A stretch of 64,000 bases of DNA, taken from positions 1,178,001-1,242,000 of the forward strand of contig JADJTM010000002.1 of assembly GCA_016711205.1 (NCBI GenBank). Reading direction: 5' to 3'. The notes beneath the pieces were generated by a model, which saw only the letters and a program-made list of their open reading frames with translations, searched no databases and had not been told where the DNA came from. The translations under genes were made by a program, and so were the position numbers. Below are positions 1 through 8,039 of the stretch, piece after piece (the first letter of the stretch is position 1; each line of letters begins with the position of its first letter). The stretch comes from Micropruina sp. GTDB lineage: Bacteria; Actinomycetota; Actinomycetes; Propionibacteriales; Propionibacteriaceae.

Positions 1-1
1 G

Positions 2-640
2 CACGGTGGCCGGTTGCACCTTGTCGAAGGGCTGCCCGCGGGTCCGCTGACCATCGACTACCAGGCCGGCCTGGACGGCGTGGCCGACATCGAGCCGCCC
101 ACCGACCTTGCCCGCATCGAGTACGCCCGGCCCAGCCGCTACTGCGATTCCGACACGCTGATGCCGGTCGCGCAGGCCGAGTTCGCCGGGCTGGGCGGCA
201 AGCCGCTGCTGGACGCGGTGTCCAGCTGGGTCGGCTCGCAGCTGTCGTACGTGGCGGGGTCGTCCAAACCCATCGACGGCGCGGTCGACACCTACCTGTC
301 GCGGCAGGGCGTGTGCCGCGACTACGCGCACCTGGTGATCGCCCTGCTGCGCGGGCTCAACGTGCCGGCCCGGCTGGCGGCCGTCTACGCCCCGGGGCTC
401 GACCCGATGGACTTTCACGCCGTCGCCGAGGCCCACGTGGACGGCGCCTGGTGGGTGGTGGACGCCACGACGCTCGCCCCCCGGCCCTCACTGGTGCGGA
501 TCGCGACCGGACGCGACGCTGCCGACACCGCCTTTCTCAGCACGCTCAAGGGTTCGCTGACCCTGCATTCGGTGCTCGTGGGCGCGACCGTGGACGCCCT
601 GCCCGGTGACGACCTGACCCTGCTCACCGCCCTGCGCTGA
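2..640 (+). CDS. Transglutaminase-like cysteine protease family protein, 5' end outside window
   Basis: The reading frame is already open at the first bases of the window, so the N-terminus lies upstream; a TTG at 14 is only the first possible start inside it. The transglutaminase core is clear: the catalytic cysteine sits in GVCRDYAHL (codon at 314-316), followed by the histidine region DFHAVAEAHVDGAWWVVDAT that carries the histidine and aspartate of the triad. The N-terminal part looks like the beta-rich domain that precedes the core in bacterial transglutaminase-like proteins. No signal peptide can be assessed. The substrate is unknown; the family includes proteases and amidases acting on peptides or cell-envelope proteins. 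The stop is followed by about 85 nt before the next promoter. Confidence 0.85.
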   Translation, partial: HGGRLHLVEGLPAGPLTIDYQAGLDGVADIEPPTDLARIEYARPSRYCDSDTLMPVAQAEFAGLGGKPLLDAVSSWVGSQLSYVAGSSKPIDGAVDTYLSRQGVCRDYAHLVIALLRGLNVPARLAAVYAPGLDPMDFHAVAEAHVDGAWWVVDATTLAPRPSLVRIATGRDAADTAFLSTLKGSLTLHSVLVGATVDALPGDDLTLLTALR

Positions 641-725
641 GGGGGCGTCCGGCGTCCGTCGGGCCCGGTCGCCGGCCGGTTCCGCGACGCGGCGGCGGGA
701 TCGACGAAGGGCCGCTCGCACGCAC

Positions 726-731
726 TACATT
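726..731 (+). promoter_or_regulatory. -10 box TACATT of a probable leaderless transcript
   Basis: TACATT lies 7 nt before the ATG at 739 and there is no purine-rich ribosome site between them, which favours ATG 739 over the TTG at 730. Confidence 0.45.
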
Positions 732-738
732 GACGCCC

Positions 739-2949
739 ATGACTGTCGAGCCCGACGACCAGGTGAGCACGGACACCGACGACGTGCTGCCCGAAATGAC
801 CTTCGACGCGCAGTTCTACCCGGCGCGTCCCAAGAAGCTCCGGCCGGCCGCGCGCCGGCGCAACCCGCTGCACGCGATCAGCGCGCCGCCTTTTGCTCCC
901 GACGGCCGCAACAAGGCCTACGTGGAGTGGTTGGTGCAGCAGTCGATGCTCGGTGACGCCCGCACCCTGGCCCGCCAGCTCGCCGGCCTGCACACCATGT
1001 GGGCCAACCCGTACGCCCCGCCCGATCCGCGTGCCGCCGTCGACCGGGCGTCCGTCTGGTTCACCGCCTACCCGCTGTCACTGGTCACGGCACCCAACCA
1101 GTCGTTCCTGGGTGCGCTCGGTGATGATCGGTTGTGGCAGAGCTTCGAGGCGGTTGGTGTGGACGCGGTGCACACCGGCCCGGTCAAGCTGGCCGGCGGC
1201 ATTCGCGGCTGGGACGCCACGCCCAGTGTTGATGGCCACTTCGACCGGATCAGCATGGCGATCGATCCGCTGTTCGGCACCGAGGAGGAGTATCGCGGCA
1301 TGTGCGAGACCGCCGGCCGCCATCACGCCACGATCATCGACGACATCGTGCCCGGCCACACCGGCAAGGGCGCCGACTTCAGGCTGGCCGAGCTGAACTA
1401 CGGCGACTACCCCGGCATCTACCACCTGGTCGACATTCCGCCCGAGGCGTGGCATCTGCTGCCCGAGGTGCCCAAGGGCTTCGACGCGGTCAACCTCGAC
1501 CCGTCCCACGAACACGCGTTGGCCGAAGCCGGATACATCATCGGCGAACTGCAGCGGGTGATCTTCTACGAGCCCGGTGTCAAAGAGACCAACTGGTCGG
1601 CCACCCCGCCGATCTACGATCACACCGGCACGCTGCGTCGGTGGGTGTACCTGCACTACTTCAAGGACGGCCAGCCGTCCATCAACTGGCTCGATCCCAC
1701 CTTCGCCGGCATGCGGCTGGTGATCGGGGACGCCCTGCACTCGCTGCTCGATCTCGGCTCCGGTGGCCTGCGGCTGGACGCGAACGGCTTTCTGGGGGTC
1801 GAGAAGAACGTGTCGGGCCCGGCCTGGTCCGAGGGCCACCCCTTGTCGCAGGCCGCCAACCAGCTGATCGGCTCGATGGTGCGCAAGGTCGGCGGGTTCA
1901 CCTTCCAGGAACTCAACCTGACCATCGACGACATCGCCGAAACCAGCAAGGTCGGCCCCGACCTGTCCTACGACTTCATCACTCGACCCGCCTACCAGTT
2001 CGCGCTGGCCACCGGCGACACCGAGTTCCTGCGGCTCACCCTGCGCGAGGCGATCGCCGCCGGCATCGATCAGGCGTCCCTGGTGCACGCGCTGCAGAAC
2101 CACGACGAGCTCACCTACGAACTGGTGCACTTCGCCGGACGGCACGCCCACGACACCTACACCCTGGGCGGTGTGGACTACACGGGCACCGACCTGGCCG
2201 AGCACGTCCGCGAGACGCTGCGGCTGAAGATCACCGGCGAGGCCGGCCCGTACAACGCCGTGTTCACCCAGAACGGCATCGCCTCGACCACGGCGTCAGT
2301 GATCGCAGCGAGCCTCGGCTACCAGGATCTGGACGCGATCGGCCCGGCCGAGGTGGAGCGGATCAAGTCCGCCCACCTGTTGCTCAGCATGTACAACGCC
2401 TGGCAGCCGGGCGTGTTCGCGCTGTCGGGCTGGGATCTGGTCGGCGCCCTGCCGTTGGAGCGTGCCCAGGTGAAGAGCCTGATCGCCTCGGGCGACACCC
2501 GCTGGATCGAGCGCGGCGCCTACGACCTGATGGGGTGGTCGCCCGATGCGACCACGTCGTCGTCCGGAATGCCGCTGGCTCGGGCGCTGTACGGATCGCT
2601 ACCCGAGCAACTGGCCGACCCCAAGTCGTTCGCGTCGCGGCTGGCCGCGATTCTCAAGGTGCGCAAGCGGCACGGCTTCTTCTCCGGCAGCCTGCTCGAC
2701 GTGCCCGAGGTGCCGACCAAAGAGATGCTGGTGCTGGTCAACCGGCTCTACGTCGGCGCCATCCAGATCACGGCGCTCAACTTCGGGCCCGAGAAGATCC
2801 AAGGGCACGTGCAGTCGGCACAGATCCCCGCTGGACGGGTGTTCGACCTCAGCACGCGCCGCAAGGTCGACAACGTGGACGACCTCGGCGGCTTCACCGT
2901 CACCCTGCCACCCTTCGGCGGGCTGGCGATGCTCGTGCGCGAGAACTGA
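739..2949 (+). CDS. GH13 alpha-glucan enzyme, TreS-like (maltose alpha-D-glucosyltransferase)
   Basis: A 736-residue GH13 protein without a signal peptide, so probably cytoplasmic. The catalytic trio is visible: nucleophile Asp347 in GLRLDANG, acid/base Glu391 in FTFQELNL, and Asp456 in LQNHDELTYE. The FQELN and NHDELT contexts resemble trehalose synthase (maltose-trehalose interconversion) more than an amylase, and the protein is longer than a plain TreS (about 600 residues) because of roughly 100 extra N-terminal residues. The expected role is shuttling between maltose, trehalose and glycogen metabolism. A GC-rich hairpin follows the stop directly. A different GH13 specificity, such as another glucosyltransferase, cannot be excluded. 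Confidence 0.75.
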   Translation: MTVEPDDQVSTDTDDVLPEMTFDAQFYPARPKKLRPAARRRNPLHAISAPPFAPDGRNKAYVEWLVQQSMLGDARTLARQLAGLHTMWANPYAPPDPRAAVDRASVWFTAYPLSLVTAPNQSFLGALGDDRLWQSFEAVGVDAVHTGPVKLAGGIRGWDATPSVDGHFDRISMAIDPLFGTEEEYRGMCETAGRHHATIIDDIVPGHTGKGADFRLAELNYGDYPGIYHLVDIPPEAWHLLPEVPKGFDAVNLDPSHEHALAEAGYIIGELQRVIFYEPGVKETNWSATPPIYDHTGTLRRWVYLHYFKDGQPSINWLDPTFAGMRLVIGDALHSLLDLGSGGLRLDANGFLGVEKNVSGPAWSEGHPLSQAANQLIGSMVRKVGGFTFQELNLTIDDIAETSKVGPDLSYDFITRPAYQFALATGDTEFLRLTLREAIAAGIDQASLVHALQNHDELTYELVHFAGRHAHDTYTLGGVDYTGTDLAEHVRETLRLKITGEAGPYNAVFTQNGIASTTASVIAASLGYQDLDAIGPAEVERIKSAHLLLSMYNAWQPGVFALSGWDLVGALPLERAQVKSLIASGDTRWIERGAYDLMGWSPDATTSSSGMPLARALYGSLPEQLADPKSFASRLAAILKVRKRHGFFSGSLLDVPEVPTKEMLVLVNRLYVGAIQITALNFGPEKIQGHVQSAQIPAGRVFDLSTRRKVDNVDDLGGFTVTLPPFGGLAMLVREN

Positions 2950-2951
2950 GG

Positions 2952-2968
2952 GCGCCGCCCGGCGGCGC
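2952..2968 (+). terminator. GC hairpin after the TreS-like gene
   Basis: GCGCCGC and GCGGCGC form a 7-bp stem with a 3-nt loop, 2 nt after the stop codon. There is no T-run, as is common in GC-rich actinobacteria. Confidence 0.4.
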
Positions 2969-2999
2969 GATGGCCGCCTCCCGGGAAGCCCTGCGGCCG

Positions 3000-3058
3000 G
3001 TACGGCCGGTACGGCCGGGGGCGTCAGGGGGCGTCCGGGGGCGTCCGGGGCGTCCGGC
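3000..3058 (+). repeat. Low-complexity tandem tract
   Basis: Two short units of GTACGGCCG are followed by four imperfect units of GGGGCGTC(A/C)G. The tract lies between convergent genes; the remainder of the interval to 3137 shows no gene. Confidence 0.6.
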
Positions 3059-3137
3059 GGGACGACCGGGGTTGGGTCAGCCGCCAGGACGACCGGGCTA
3101 CCACAATGGTGCGACCCGCCGGGATGACGGCGTTGGG

Positions 3138-3434
3138 TCAGCCGGCCAGGATGACGCTCTTCTGGGCCTCGAACTCGGCATCGGTCAGCACGCCCGCCGT
3201 GCGCAGTTCGCCCAGCTGCGTCAGTTGCGCGATGCGGCGCGCCATCGCGTCCTCAGCCGGAGGAGCGGGCGGGGGAACGGCGTGCATCGGGGGAGCGGCG
3301 TGCACCGGCGGCGGCGGGGGAGCAGCGGCACTGGCCTGGTCTTGAGCGGCCCAGCGATTCGCCTGCCGGCGTTGCACCCTGCCGTGCACCGAAGAGGCGA
3401 CGGCCACCTTGGCTGCGGTCTTGAACAATCCCAT
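3138..3434 (-). CDS. Small SHOCT-domain protein
   Basis: A 98-residue protein in three parts: a short basic N-terminus (MGLFKTAAKVAVASSVHGRV), a proline/alanine-rich linker around residues 35-60, and a C-terminal SHOCT-type helical motif in which LGELRTAGVLTDAEFEAQK is the recognisable core. SHOCT motifs are short oligomerisation-like modules found at protein ends, often in membrane-associated proteins; no enzymatic role is known. It follows the DUF6325 gene by 2 nt on the same strand, so the two are almost certainly cotranscribed and may act together. Confidence 0.8.
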   Translation of the reverse strand: MGLFKTAAKVAVASSVHGRVQRRQANRWAAQDQASAAAPPPPPVHAAPPMHAVPPPAPPAEDAMARRIAQLTQLGELRTAGVLTDAEFEAQKSVILAG

Positions 3435-3436
3435 GG

Positions 3437-3871
3437 TCAGGCCTCCGTCTCGTCCAGCACCTCGTTGAGTTCGTCCTCGTTCAGCACGCCACCGAGAATG
3501 ATCTCGGAGCCGGCGGCTTCGAAGTCGCTCAGCACGTTGAGCAGCGTGAGGTGTTCCACCACCAGCACCGCGGCCACCGTGTCGGCGTCCAGCTCGTCGG
3601 CGAAGACCTGCATGTCAGCCGGGGCCAGCATTCCGCTGCCGGCACCGACCAGCTCAGGGGGAAGCAGGTCGGCCAGCGCCTGACCCTGCAGCACCTCGAC
3701 GCTGGACTCGCCAACCTGGATCAACTCGAGGTCGAGAACCCGCAGCAGATGCGCGTCGACCGCGGCGAGCAGGGTGCCCCATGCCTTCTCGGCGGGGCTT
3801 TCGGGTAGAACGATGGCGACGACTTCAAGGGGGCCCAGGTGGGCGTCGAGCCAGTGCGGATCAGCAACCAT
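3437..3871 (-). CDS. DUF6325-family protein
   Basis: A 144-residue acidic protein (HLGPLEVVAIVLPES near the start, LNEDELNEVLDETEA at the end) that matches the pattern of the DUF6325 family, which is repeatedly paired with a SHOCT protein as here. The function is unknown. The ATG at 3871 is supported by a -10 box 6 nt upstream, implying a leaderless mRNA. Residues 75-120 are rich in leucine and alanine and could form a compact helical or alpha-beta fold; there is no membrane segment or signal peptide. The family name comes from recognition of the pairing and sequence style rather than a search. Confidence 0.65.
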   Translation of the reverse strand: MVADPHWLDAHLGPLEVVAIVLPESPAEKAWGTLLAAVDAHLLRVLDLELIQVGESSVEVLQGQALADLLPPELVGAGSGMLAPADMQVFADELDADTVAAVLVVEHLTLLNVLSDFEAAGSEIILGGVLNEDELNEVLDETEA

Positions 3872-3877
3872 GGGGCC

Positions 3878-3883
3878 AGCCTA
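3878..3883 (-). promoter_or_regulatory. -10 box TAGGCT before the DUF6325 gene
   Basis: The minus strand reads TAGGCT followed by 6 nt and the ATG at 3871; no ribosome-binding site is present. Confidence 0.45.
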
Positions 3884-4066
3884 GCGGCCCCGCGGAGAGG
3901 GCCCGGGTCATTGCGGCAGGTCTGCGAAACAGCGTTCGGACGGCTGGATCCATGGGGCTGGAACGGTGCGCGGAAGACCCCGTCACGCGCCACGTTGCCC
4001 GGGCCATGGCGGCGACGGCCCTGGACTGCGTGGCCCGGACGGTGCATGTCGCAGCTCGCCGGGTTT

Positions 4067-4228
4067 GCCCAGCGCACCCGTCTGGTGCCGCTCGCAACGG
4101 GGACCGATCTTGCGCCTGCTGCGCGACCCATCCCGGCGTCCTGGCTGCGCCGGCCACGCTCGCCAGACGACCAGGAAAGTCCTCTCGGACCGGCTGCCCA
4201 GCACACCCGTCTGGTGCCCGCGCAGCGG
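4067..4228 (+). repeat. Direct repeat pair in a 380-nt gene-free interval
   Basis: Two copies of a roughly 32-bp segment (core ACACCCGTCTGGTGCC, with G for A at the third base in the first copy) begin at 4067 and 4197, 130 bp apart. The whole interval 3884-4249 between divergently transcribed genes shows no convincing coding region on either strand, although frames are open because of the GC content. Confidence 0.5.
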
Positions 4229-4249
4229 CGCCCATCGGTGGCTCCGGGT

Positions 4250-4255
4250 TAGGGT
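4250..4255 (+). promoter_or_regulatory. -10 box TAGGGT before the GTG at 4263
   Basis: TAGGGT is followed by 7 nt and GTG 4263. This placement selects the GTG as start of the small protein that follows. Confidence 0.45.
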
Positions 4256-4262
4256 GTACCCC

Positions 4263-4475
4263 GTGGCTGAGGCAACCGAGCGCTTCTTCGTGACTGCGAC
4301 CGAACTGGTCAGGCTGATCGGCATGACCCCCCGGCCGCCGGCGGCCGCCGGCTCGTCCGCCACCCTGGTGGCCGCACCCGTCGGCAGCCTGACGATCGCG
4401 CCGGGGCCGGTCGCGCGCGAGGTCGTGCCGCTGGACGCGGCGCTGCCGCAGCCGCTGAGCGCGAAGAACGCATGA
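4263..4475 (+). CDS. Small hypothetical protein (70 aa)
   Basis: A short reading frame with a GTG start, a leaderless-type promoter, and an ATGA overlap with the next gene; these three features are the reason to accept it. The N-terminus (AEATERFFVTATELVRLIGM) could form an amphipathic helix and the rest is rich in proline and alanine (TPRPPAAAGSSATLVAAPVG). No family is recognised. Because it is translationally coupled to a membrane protein, it may be a partner or regulator of that protein, but this rests on position alone. Confidence 0.5.
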   Translation: MAEATERFFVTATELVRLIGMTPRPPAAAGSSATLVAAPVGSLTIAPGPVAREVVPLDAALPQPLSAKNA

Positions 4476-5035
4476 CCGTGGCGTCCCCTCGTCCGGACAC
4501 GTACGTCGCGAACGTCGCCGACAAGCTGGCGCATCGCCGTTTCGCGCACCTCTCGGCATTGGTCGTGGGAGGCGCGTCGGCGGCGGCTGGACTGATCGCG
4601 ACATTGGCCGGAACCGGCCCGGTGCGCGCGGGGGGCGTTGCGGGATTGGCGTTCGGCGTCCTGTTGCTGGCCACGGACGCCCTCACCCAGCGACACTATC
4701 GACGCACCGGGCTGCCGTCCGGCATCGGCGGCGCGCCTCGTTACGGTTTCGACAGCGACCGCGGAGCCACCGGGTGGACCATCACCCTCGGGGTGGTGTT
4801 CGCGGCGGTGCTGATCGTGGCCGGCGTCACGGGCGGCGGTGACACCGTAGCGACCATGGCGCTGCTGCTCATCCCGATGTGGGGCCTCGTGGCGGTCGTG
4901 GCGGTGATCGGCGTCCGCACCCGGGCCCGCGCCCACGAGCTGCTCGACGAGCGCCTCGAGCAGCCGGAGGCACGGGCCGAGCTGAACAGCCTGCGCGCGG
5001 CGTGGCCCGAAGGGGCGCCGTTTCCCTTCGAGTGA
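4472..5035 (+). CDS. Four-TM hypothetical membrane protein
   Basis: A 187-residue protein with hydrophobic segments at roughly residues 27-45, 51-69, 104-124 and 129-147, grouped as two hairpins separated by a polar loop (residues 70-100, rich in Arg, Gly and Asp). The C-terminal 35 residues are charged (RARAHELLDERLEQPEARAE) and likely a cytosolic helix. Start ATG 4472 overlaps the stop of the 70-residue gene. I do not recognise a family. The cotranscribed pair could be a small membrane complex; nothing in the sequence indicates a substrate. Confidence 0.7.
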   Translation: MTVASPRPDTYVANVADKLAHRRFAHLSALVVGGASAAAGLIATLAGTGPVRAGGVAGLAFGVLLLATDALTQRHYRRTGLPSGIGGAPRYGFDSDRGATGWTITLGVVFAAVLIVAGVTGGGDTVATMALLLIPMWGLVAVVAVIGVRTRARAHELLDERLEQPEARAELNSLRAAWPEGAPFPFE

Positions 5036-5148
5036 GGCGCGCGGAGCGTCAAGGGGCTTCGTGCCCCGCGCCAGAACCTGCACGCGGGCGCATCGGACAG
5101 TTCGACGGCGCACGACGAGGCAGAACCAGGTGACGAACGCGTGAACAC

Positions 5149-5189
5149 TTGGTTGATGTGTCAACCAACAGATGAGCGCGTAGTACACT
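5149..5189 (+). promoter_or_regulatory. 8-bp inverted repeat plus -10 box TACACT
   Basis: TTGGTTGA (5149-5156) and TCAACCAA (5161-5168) form a perfect inverted repeat with a 4-nt centre, the shape of a repressor site. The -10 box TACACT (5184-5189) follows, then 6 nt to the ATG at 5196. The AT-rich composition stands out from its surroundings. Confidence 0.5.
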
Positions 5190-5195
5190 TCTAGT

Positions 5196-5618
5196 ATGAA
5201 TGACAAATATCACGATCAGCTGATCGAGAGCGCCACTCGGGCGCTCACCACGGACGAGCAGGGGCTCACCGGCGCGTTGCCCACCGAACTGCGCAACGCC
5301 TTTGCACTCGTCACCACCCACGACCGGATCGGCCACTCCGCTGAGGCCCTGTCCGAGGCCTTCGGGCAGCTGCGGGTGGCCCGCGCGTCCAGCCCGATGG
5401 CCCGGGTGGAGCAGCGGCAGCGGCTGCCGTACCTGCTGAACCTGGTCGCCTACCTCGCCAGCCTGCCGCACGGCTGGACGCGCGACGCGCTCACCGCGAT
5501 CGGTGCGGCCGCGGCCGCCCGCAGCACGATCGAGTCCCGCGCCCAGATCGTGGTGGCCGAGCGGGCCCTTCGCCTGGGTGTCGGCGCGGTCACACAACAG
5601 ATCGTGGCCGCTGCCTGA
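5196..5618 (+). CDS. Hypothetical helical protein (140 aa)
   Basis: A soluble, alanine-rich, helix-prone protein with no signal peptide or membrane segment. The stretch RVEQRQRLPYLLNLVAYLAS and the C-terminal IESRAQIVVAERALRLGVG suggest helical packing. I recognise no family. The start is fixed by the -10 box 6 nt upstream. The palindrome in its promoter indicates regulated expression, perhaps by a repressor encoded elsewhere. The gene stands alone, with a repeat cluster beginning about 75 nt after its stop. Confidence 0.65.
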   Translation: MNDKYHDQLIESATRALTTDEQGLTGALPTELRNAFALVTTHDRIGHSAEALSEAFGQLRVARASSPMARVEQRQRLPYLLNLVAYLASLPHGWTRDALTAIGAAAAARSTIESRAQIVVAERALRLGVGAVTQQIVAAA

Positions 5619-5694
5619 GCTCATGCAGGGTCGAGCCGGATCACGTTCCCGGGAGATTGGCGAGAAGCAGACCCGCGGTCCTGAATCGCGGCTG

Positions 5695-6460
5695 GTCATC
5701 CCGGCGAATGCCGGGATCTCGCCGGTCGAACTGGTCGAGCGCCACGCTTGCGCCAACGCGCCGCCGGGCATGTAGTGACGAGCAGACCCGACCCTGGCCA
5801 GGCTCGCGCCAACCAGTCATCCCGGCGAATGCCGGGATCTCGGACGAGCTGGTCGAGACCCCCGCCGCTGGCCAGATCCCGGGTCAAGCCCGGGATGACG
5901 CGCCGCGGGGCTGCGTCGACGAGCCGACCCGACCCGGCCAGCTCGCGCCACCCGTCATCCCGGCGAATGCCGGGATCTGGGACGATCTGGACGCAAGGCG
6001 CTGGCCAGATCCCGGGTCAAGCCCGGGATGACGCGCCGCAGGACTGCAGCAACGGACCGACCCGCATCCCACCACGCCAACCCCAACCGGTCATCCCGGC
6101 GAACGCCGGGATCTCGGACGAGCTGGATGCCCGCCGCTGGCCAGATCCCGGGTCAAGCCCGGGATGACGCGCCGCGGGGCTACGGCAACGAGCCGACCCG
6201 ATCCAGCCAGCTCGCGCCACCCGTCATCCCGGCGAATGCCGGGATCTGGGACGAGCTGGACGCCCGCCGCTGGCCAGATCCCGGGTCAAGCCCGGGATGA
6301 CGCACCACAGACTGTGAAGCCCCCGCTGGTCATCCCGGCGAATGCCGGGATCTCGGTCCACACCATCGCGATCGTGACGCGGGACGCACACACCGGCATC
6401 CAGGCCCCAGTCGAGACCCACGCTGGCGCCTCCCGTCATCCCGGCGAACGCCGGGATCTC
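5695..6460 (+). repeat. REP-like palindromic repeat cluster A
   Basis: Seven type-1 units GTCATCCCGGCGAAYGCCGG followed by GATCT start at 5695, 5816, 5954, 6090, 6222, 6329 and 6435. After four of them a type-2 unit follows (AGATCCCGGGTCAAGCCCGG then GATGAC) at 5874, 6007, 6143 and 6276. Types 1 and 2 alternate with conserved spacer text, giving about four tandem composite units of roughly 135 bp between 5816 and 6310. Each unit can form a hairpin. These are the intergenic palindromes that yield spurious PANAGI-like peptides when translated. The interval 5619-6502 contains no gene. Confidence 0.9.
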
Positions 6461-6502
6461 GGTCCACGCCATCCAGCACGCGTAAGCCCGCGGAAATAGT
6501 CA

Positions 6503-6541
6503 TTCGAACATACCTTGCCGCAGAGCCCGGATCTGTTCGAA
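6503..6541 (+). promoter_or_regulatory. Inverted TTCGAACA / TGTTCGAA half-sites before the HNH gene
   Basis: TTCGAACA (6503-6510) and TGTTCGAA (6534-6541) form a perfect 8-bp inverted repeat with a 23-nt gap, 32 nt before the ATG of the HNH gene. The mycobacterial LexA (SOS) box is TCGAAC-N4-GTTCGA, so the half-sites match but the spacing does not. LexA control has been reported for M. tuberculosis 13E12 genes; here it is an inference. Confidence 0.4.
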
Positions 6542-6573
6542 AACTGTCAGAGCCGACGTTTTGGCGTGGAGTC

Positions 6574-7899
6574 ATGGAGCAGTACCGCGACCTGACCGAG
6601 GCCCAACTGGTGGCCGTGATGGACGCTGCCCTGAACCAACTCACCTGCGAGCGGCTCAATCGAGCGACCGATCGTGAACAACTCGCTGTGTTGGCGGCGG
6701 CGATCCGTGCCCAGGGCCGGCTGGTGAGCTGGCTACAAACCCGGGCCGCCCAGCTGGACGCGGCCGAAGTTGCCGAGCGGGCGCATGGCACCTCCTTGAC
6801 CACCTGGGCGATCACTTCGCTGCGCTACACCCACCGCGAAGCAGCCCGACTGGTGAAGGCCGGGCAGCGGCTCACCCTGTTCCCGACCATCGCCCAGGCC
6901 GCCCTGGCCGGCGGGGTGCATCCGGCCCAGGCCGAAGCGATCACCGCCGTGTTGGCCGACCTGCCCGACGACCTACCGGCCGCCACCATCGCAGACGGTG
7001 AGCAGTTGATGGTGCAGTTCGCGGGCAGCCACAACTCGGCCGAACTGCGCCGGCTGTCCAGCCACCTGCTCGAATGCGTCGCCCCCGACATCGCCGAGGC
7101 AAAGGAAGCCGAACGGCTCGAACGGCAACACCGCCAAGCCACCCGTAACCGGCATTTGAGCTTCACCCCCGATCATCACGGGTCGGTGTTCCTCCGCGGC
7201 AGCCTGCCCACCGAGGAGGCCGAGCAGTTCATCGCCCTCATCGACTCCTACGTGACCGCACAACAAGGCATCGACAAACTCGACCCGCTCACCCCCGGCA
7301 TGCGCCGCGCCGACGCGCTGATGGCAATGGTCCGCGCACACCAACAATGCGCACACGCCCCGAACCGGGCCGGGGACCGGCCCCGCGCCACCATCACCCT
7401 CAACTACCACACCCTGCACGCCGCCGCCCACCAGCACGGACTGTTACAGGGCCGGTCGATCTCCACCGGTGAACCCATCCCCGGCAGTGTGCTGCGCCGC
7501 CTCCTGTGCGACGCCGACATCCTCCCGATCGTGCTCGACGGCGACAGCCAACCCCTCGACGTGGGCCGTGCCCAACGGCTCGTCACCCCACCGATCAGGG
7601 CCGCCCTCGAAATCCGCGACCAAGGCTGCGTGTTCCCCGGCTGCGACAAACCACCCGCGGCCTGTCACGCCCACCACATCGTGCCCTGGTGGGCCGGCGG
7701 CGCCACCGCCCTACACAACCTCGTCCTGCTCTGCCCCCACCACCACGGCCTCGTCGAACCCAGCCACGATCCCGACGCCGACCGGTGGAGCGTGAAACTC
7801 GACGGACCTGTCCCGACCATCACCCCACCCCGACACGTCGACCCTGACGGCACACCCCGCGTCCACACCCGATTCCACAACCCCAACAGACGCAACTGA
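6574..7899 (+). CDS. DUF222 domain HNH endonuclease (13E12 repeat family)
   Basis: A 441-residue protein. Residues 1-300 are the helical DUF222 region (MEQYRDLTEAQLVAVMDAAL at the start); residues about 350-400 are an HNH nuclease domain with GCVFPGCDKPPAACHAHH, IVPWWAGG, LHNLVLLCPHHHGLVEP. The paired Cys/His residues suggest zinc-supported folding. Related genes exist in many dispersed copies in actinobacterial genomes and behave as a possible selfish or mobile family, but their biochemical role is not established. The gene is isolated and flanked by two large clusters of palindromic repeats in opposite orientation, an arrangement consistent with a homing or repeat-associated element. There is no intein or group I intron nearby. 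Confidence 0.9.
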   Translation: MEQYRDLTEAQLVAVMDAALNQLTCERLNRATDREQLAVLAAAIRAQGRLVSWLQTRAAQLDAAEVAERAHGTSLTTWAITSLRYTHREAARLVKAGQRLTLFPTIAQAALAGGVHPAQAEAITAVLADLPDDLPAATIADGEQLMVQFAGSHNSAELRRLSSHLLECVAPDIAEAKEAERLERQHRQATRNRHLSFTPDHHGSVFLRGSLPTEEAEQFIALIDSYVTAQQGIDKLDPLTPGMRRADALMAMVRAHQQCAHAPNRAGDRPRATITLNYHTLHAAAHQHGLLQGRSISTGEPIPGSVLRRLLCDADILPIVLDGDSQPLDVGRAQRLVTPPIRAALEIRDQGCVFPGCDKPPAACHAHHIVPWWAGGATALHNLVLLCPHHHGLVEPSHDPDADRWSVKLDGPVPTITPPRHVDPDGTPRVHTRFHNPNRRN

Positions 7900-8039
7900 C
7901 CGGCCATAGACGCCGATCAGGCGCCTGAGCCGCTCCGACACTTCAAACCCGGGCAGCGACAACAACTGGACGAGAAGGCATCGCCGCGCGCGCAAACGAG
8001 CCCGACGGCAACACTGCCGACCTGTGTGCGCAGAGCCAG

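Noticed and set aside
3872..4262. Long open frames on both strands in the interval before the 70-residue gene
   Set aside because: No ribosome site, no promoter at their starts, arginine/proline-rich nonsense composition; they result from GC-rich sequence lacking stops.
5748..6300. Open frames giving proteins rich in PANAGI and DPGSSPG motifs on both strands
   Set aside because: They are translations of the palindromic repeats; composition, both-strand occurrence and lack of start signals show that they are not genes.
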